Shown here: positions 61,542 to 64,000 of the stretch, in pieces | Position numbering within the stretch: position 1 is the first letter of the stretch | Layout of the letters: each line of letters begins with the position of its first letter | DNA from: JAMXLO01 sp035492535 | GTDB lineage: Bacteria > Pseudomonadota > Alphaproteobacteria > Acetobacterales > Acetobacteraceae | DNA: 64,000 nucleotides | Reading direction: 5' to 3' | Assembly: GCA_035492535.1 (NCBI GenBank) | Contig: DATJJM010000362.1 | Coordinates: 1-64,000, forward strand | The notes under the pieces: model-generated | Databases searched by the model: none | What the model was told of the DNA's origin: nothing | Seen by the model: only the letters and a program-made list of their open reading frames with translations | Translations under genes and position numbers: made by a program

Positions 61542-62547
61542 AACCGCCACACTTCCCCTCTCCCGCGAAGCGGGGGAGGGTCAGGGACGAGGGTCAGCGG
61601 ATCGTACCGCGCGCCCTTCCTGGTCCCTCTGGAGGATTGGCGCTGTCGCCGCTGCGGCGTGGCTCGCCGCCGCTGCCGTCACCCACTTCCTTCCCGACAA
61701 CGACGACTTCGAGCGAACGAAACTACTCGCCGAGCTCATGGCTGGCCTAGGCATCGCTCTCGCGGTGCTCACCATCGCGCCGCCGCAGCGGATTCGCCGG
61801 GCCGGTCCATGGCTGATCGCGCTCGCGACCTTCTTCACCGCCTGGGAACTGGTGACGGCAAAGTTCGCGGTCCTCCCTCGCCCGTTCTTTGCTGCCCCCC
61901 AATCGCTGCTGGAAGTCTTCACCGATGACTACCCGAAGCTCGGCGACAGCGTGTGGCACTCGCTGTCGCTGCTCTCAGGTGGCTACGTCATCGGCGCCGT
62001 ACTCGGCTTCATCGCCGGCGTCGCCATCGGCTGGTCGCGCGTCGTCGGCTACTGGGCGCATCCGGTGTTGCGCCTGATCGGCCCTCTGCCGGCAACCGCC
62101 TGGCTGCCGATCGCCTTCTTCGCCTTCCCGACCAGCCACAGCGCCAGCACATTCCTGATCGCGCTCGCCACCGGATTTCCGGTCACCGTGCTCACCTGGT
62201 CGGGTGTCGCCGGCGTGAACCGCGCCTATTACGACGTGGCCCGCACGATGGGTGCCTCGCAGCGCTTCCTGGTGCTGAAGGTCGCCATCCCGGCCGCAAT
62301 GCCATCGGTGTTCGTCGGCCTGTTCATGGGGCTTGGCGCGTCGTTCTCGGTGCTCGTGGTCGCCGAGATGATGGGGGTGAAGTCCGGCCTGGGGTGGTAC
62401 ATGCAGTGGGCCCAGGGCTGGGCCGCCTACGCCAACATGTACGCCGCGCTGCTCGTCATGGCGCTGATGTGCACCGGGCTGATCACGCTGCTGTTCCGTG
62501 TTCGCGATCACCTGCTCGCTTGGCAGAAGGGACTCGTCCAATGGTAA
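61528..62547 (+). CDS. ABC transporter permease (SsuC/TauC family)
   Basis: The 339-residue permease has six or seven transmembrane helices and the EAA loop YYDVARTMGASQRFLVLKVA, which contacts the ATPase. The ATG at 61528 lies inside the end of the binding-protein gene. Oddly, codons 10-23 are made of a REP-like palindrome (61555-61594), giving SREAGEGQGRG; homology starts only after it. The element has added a short disordered N-terminus, or the true start is downstream. It overlaps the ATPase gene by 7 bp. Confidence 0.9.
   Translation: MSSARTATLPLSREAGEGQGRGSADRTARPSWSLWRIGAVAAAAWLAAAAVTHFLPDNDDFERTKLLAELMAGLGIALAVLTIAPPQRIRRAGPWLIALATFFTAWELVTAKFAVLPRPFFAAPQSLLEVFTDDYPKLGDSVWHSLSLLSGGYVIGAVLGFIAGVAIGWSRVVGYWAHPVLRLIGPLPATAWLPIAFFAFPTSHSASTFLIALATGFPVTVLTWSGVAGVNRAYYDVARTMGASQRFLVLKVAIPAAMPSVFVGLFMGLGASFSVLVVAEMMGVKSGLGWYMQWAQGWAAYANMYAALLVMALMCTGLITLLFRVRDHLLAWQKGLVQW
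61555..61594. repeat. REP-like palindromic element, copy 2, inside permease gene
   Basis: CCCCTCTCCCGC-GAA-GCGGGGGAGGG pairs over about 11 bp with one G-U, then a TCAGGGACGAGGGT tail follows. It is related to the element at 47673-47712 in arms and tail. Such repeats normally lie between genes; this copy is within the 5' coding region of the permease. Confidence 0.6.
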
Positions 62548-63326
62548 CGGCCGCAGCTCTTCAGCCTGTTGTCGCGGCCGGTGCGTCGCTCGACATCCTG
62601 GGCGTCAGCCATCACTTCGACCTGCACGGACGCCCACTGCCGGTGCTGAACGATGTGAGCTTCCGCGCCGAACCGGGCGAGTTCGTCGCGCTACTGGGCC
62701 CGAGCGGCTGCGGCAAGTCCACGCTGCTGCGGCTGATCGCTGGCCTGGAGCCGCCATCCGTTGGCACGCTGCTGGTAGACGGTGCGCCGATCACCAGGCC
62801 GCATCCGTCGCGCGTGCTCGTGTTCCAGGACCCGACGCTGTATCCCTGGCGCACTGTTCGCAAGAACGCGGCGCTTGGCCTGGAGGCCCGCGGCCTGCAG
62901 CGCGGACCACGTGTCGATCAGGCGCTGCGGCTCGTCGGCCTGACCAACTTCGCCGACGCGTATCCACACCATCTGTCCGGCGGCATGGCACAGCGTGCGG
63001 CGCTCGCCCGCGCCCTGGTGAACGATCCCTCGGTGCTGCTGCTCGATGAGCCGCTGGGCAAGCTCGACTCCATGACGCGCATCACCATGCAGGGTGAGCT
63101 GGTCTCGCTTTGGCAGAGCTCCGGTTTCACCGCGCTGCTGGTGACACACGACGTCGAGGAGGCGCTGTTCCTCGCCCAGCGCGTCATCGTGCTGAGTGAT
63201 CGGCCGGCCGCCATCAAGGCCGATGTGCCGGTCGACCTGCCCTATCCGCGGCACCGCGGTGATCCGCGTCTCGCTGAACTGCGGCGCGAAGTGCTCGGCC
63301 TGCTCGGCCTCGATGCGAACTGGTGA
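62541..63326 (+). CDS. ABC transporter ATP-binding protein (SsuB/TauB family)
   Basis: The 261-residue ATPase powers the SsuC-type permease. It has Walker A LLGPSGCGKSTLLRLIAGLE, Q-loop LVFQDPTLYPWRTV, signature HHLSGGMAQRAALARAL, Walker B SVLLLDEPLGKLDSMTR and the switch His in LLVTHDVEEALFLA. The start at 62541 overlaps the permease stop by 7 bp; the frame is open upstream but without homology. The next gene starts 13 bp later. Confidence 0.95.
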   Translation: MVTAAALQPVVAAGASLDILGVSHHFDLHGRPLPVLNDVSFRAEPGEFVALLGPSGCGKSTLLRLIAGLEPPSVGTLLVDGAPITRPHPSRVLVFQDPTLYPWRTVRKNAALGLEARGLQRGPRVDQALRLVGLTNFADAYPHHLSGGMAQRAALARALVNDPSVLLLDEPLGKLDSMTRITMQGELVSLWQSSGFTALLVTHDVEEALFLAQRVIVLSDRPAAIKADVPVDLPYPRHRGDPRLAELRREVLGLLGLDANW

Positions 63327-63339
63327 GGAGCAAACGCCG

Positions 63340-64000
63340 ATGATTTCACGACGACATCTGCTCGCCGTGCTGCCGGCGTTCGGCATTGCCGCCGCCGCAT
63401 CCGCGGAACCCAGCAAGCTGCTGCGCGTCGGCTTCCAGAAAGGCGAGCCGATGCTGGTGGCGAGCAAGCGGAACCGCGCCTTCGAGACGTTGCTGAACCC
63501 TCTCGGCATCGACGTGCAGTGGGTCGAGTTCCAGTTCGGGCCACCCCTGCTGGAAGCGATGCGGGTCAACTCCATCGATATCGGTGCGGTCGGCGACACG
63601 CCGCCGGTGTTCGCACAGGCCGCGCATGGCGATCTGCTGTATATCGCCGCGCAACGTGCCGGTGGCCAGGCGATCCTGGTGCCGCCTGGCTCCAGGCTGG
63701 AGACGCTGCAAGACCTGAAGGGCAAGAAGGTCGCGTTCGGGCGCGGTTCCAGCGCGCACAATCTGACCATCGCCGCGCTGGAAAAGGCCGGACTGAGCTA
63801 CGCCGATATCCAGCCGATCTACCTTGGCCCGGCAGACGCAGGTGCGGCGTTGGAGCGCGGTGCGATCGATGCCTGGACGATCTGGGACCCGTACTACGCC
63901 CTGTTCGAGAACCGGCCCGGTGTGCGTGTGCTGGCGAAGTGGACCGACATCACCGAGCAGAACTCGTTCTTCATGGCCAGCCGCGCCTATGTCGAAGCCA
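63340..64000 (+). CDS. Second substrate-binding protein, aliphatic sulfonate type (3' end outside window)
   Basis: The frame is open to the end of the window (about 220 residues). It has a signal peptide (SRRHLLAVLPAFGIAAAASA), then LLRVGFQKGEPMLVASK, FGPPLLEAMRVNSIDIGAVGDTPPVF, LKGKKVAFGRGSSAHNLT and GAIDAWTIWDPYYALFE, the pattern of SsuA-type aliphatic sulfonate binding proteins. AGGAG lies 10 nt upstream of the ATG. A second binding protein in the same operon lets one permease take two substrates, or it may serve another transporter downstream. Confidence 0.9.
   Translation, partial: MISRRHLLAVLPAFGIAAAASAEPSKLLRVGFQKGEPMLVASKRNRAFETLLNPLGIDVQWVEFQFGPPLLEAMRVNSIDIGAVGDTPPVFAQAAHGDLLYIAAQRAGGQAILVPPGSRLETLQDLKGKKVAFGRGSSAHNLTIAALEKAGLSYADIQPIYLGPADAGAALERGAIDAWTIWDPYYALFENRPGVRVLAKWTDITEQNSFFMASRAYVEA

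Noticed and set aside
61953..62540. Upstream extension of the ABC ATPase frame
   Set aside because: This part overlaps the permease gene and translates to Arg-rich sequence without homology; the ATPase starts at 62541.
1..64000. CRISPR arrays, insertion sequences or prophage
   Set aside because: No regularly spaced repeats, transposase, integrase or phage structural genes were seen on either strand.

Overview
The window is a GC-rich alphaproteobacterial chromosome segment, most likely from Rhodospirillales/Acetobacteraceae. The evidence is gene order: a complete division and cell wall (dcw) cluster followed by lpxC, bamD, recN and ligA, an lptCAB-rpoN-hpf cluster, an Hsp20 gene next to a DUF1150 gene, and a class A RNase P RNA upstream of mraZ. 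Codon third positions are strongly G/C. There is no transposase, integrase, phage module or CRISPR array. The window is dense, ordinary chromosome with a few unusual regulatory stretches.

Layout. 1-4000: the 3' end of an RND efflux pump, an intradiol dioxygenase with an unknown partner, a methyltransferase, a family 9 glycosyltransferase and a small membrane protein. 4086-27500 (minus strand): one long block transcribed from mraZ, in the order mraZ, rsmH, ftsL-like, ftsI, murE, murF, mraY, ftsW, murG, murC, murB, ddl, ftsQ, ftsA, ftsZ, then lpxC, bamD, recN, ligA. Almost every junction from mraZ to ftsA is a short overlap. The exception is mraY-ftsW, where murD normally sits: only a 24-codon frame is there, overlapping its neighbours at both ends. 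27500-31500: the mraZ promoter with four TGGG boxes at exact 10-bp spacing, rnpB, a VOC protein, uvrC and folB. 31500-41900: an SDR reductase, an AI-2E-type permease, a DUF1194 protein, a CoA-transferase with a crotonase-fold protein, an uncharacterised HExxE protein behind a perfect TGTGA-N6-TCACA site, a large cyclase/ATPase/TPR regulator, and ACC deaminase. 42000-47700: a small exported protein, the def-fmt-truA genes followed by a two-component pair, Hsp20 and DUF1150. 47700-54230 (minus strand): tRNA-Leu(CAG), rnd, kdsD, lptC, lptA, lptB, rpoN, hpf. 54400-59000: a hybrid histidine kinase, a ribokinase-family enzyme, a polyprenyl diphosphate synthase and a DUF2007 protein.

59170-64000 holds the most interesting regulation. 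A cysteine-rich Rrf2-family regulator is divergent from a sulfonate/nitrate/taurine-type ABC operon (small protein, binding protein, permease, ATPase, second binding protein cut by the window end). The space between them carries a TTGACA promoter whose -10 lies in an inverted repeat, a 49-nt hairpin, and a 21-residue leader peptide ending Ser-Arg-Cys-Ser with hairpins around its stop codon. I read this as two-layer control of sulfur uptake: an Rrf2 operator plus a cysteine-sensing leader peptide. That reading is inference from sequence.
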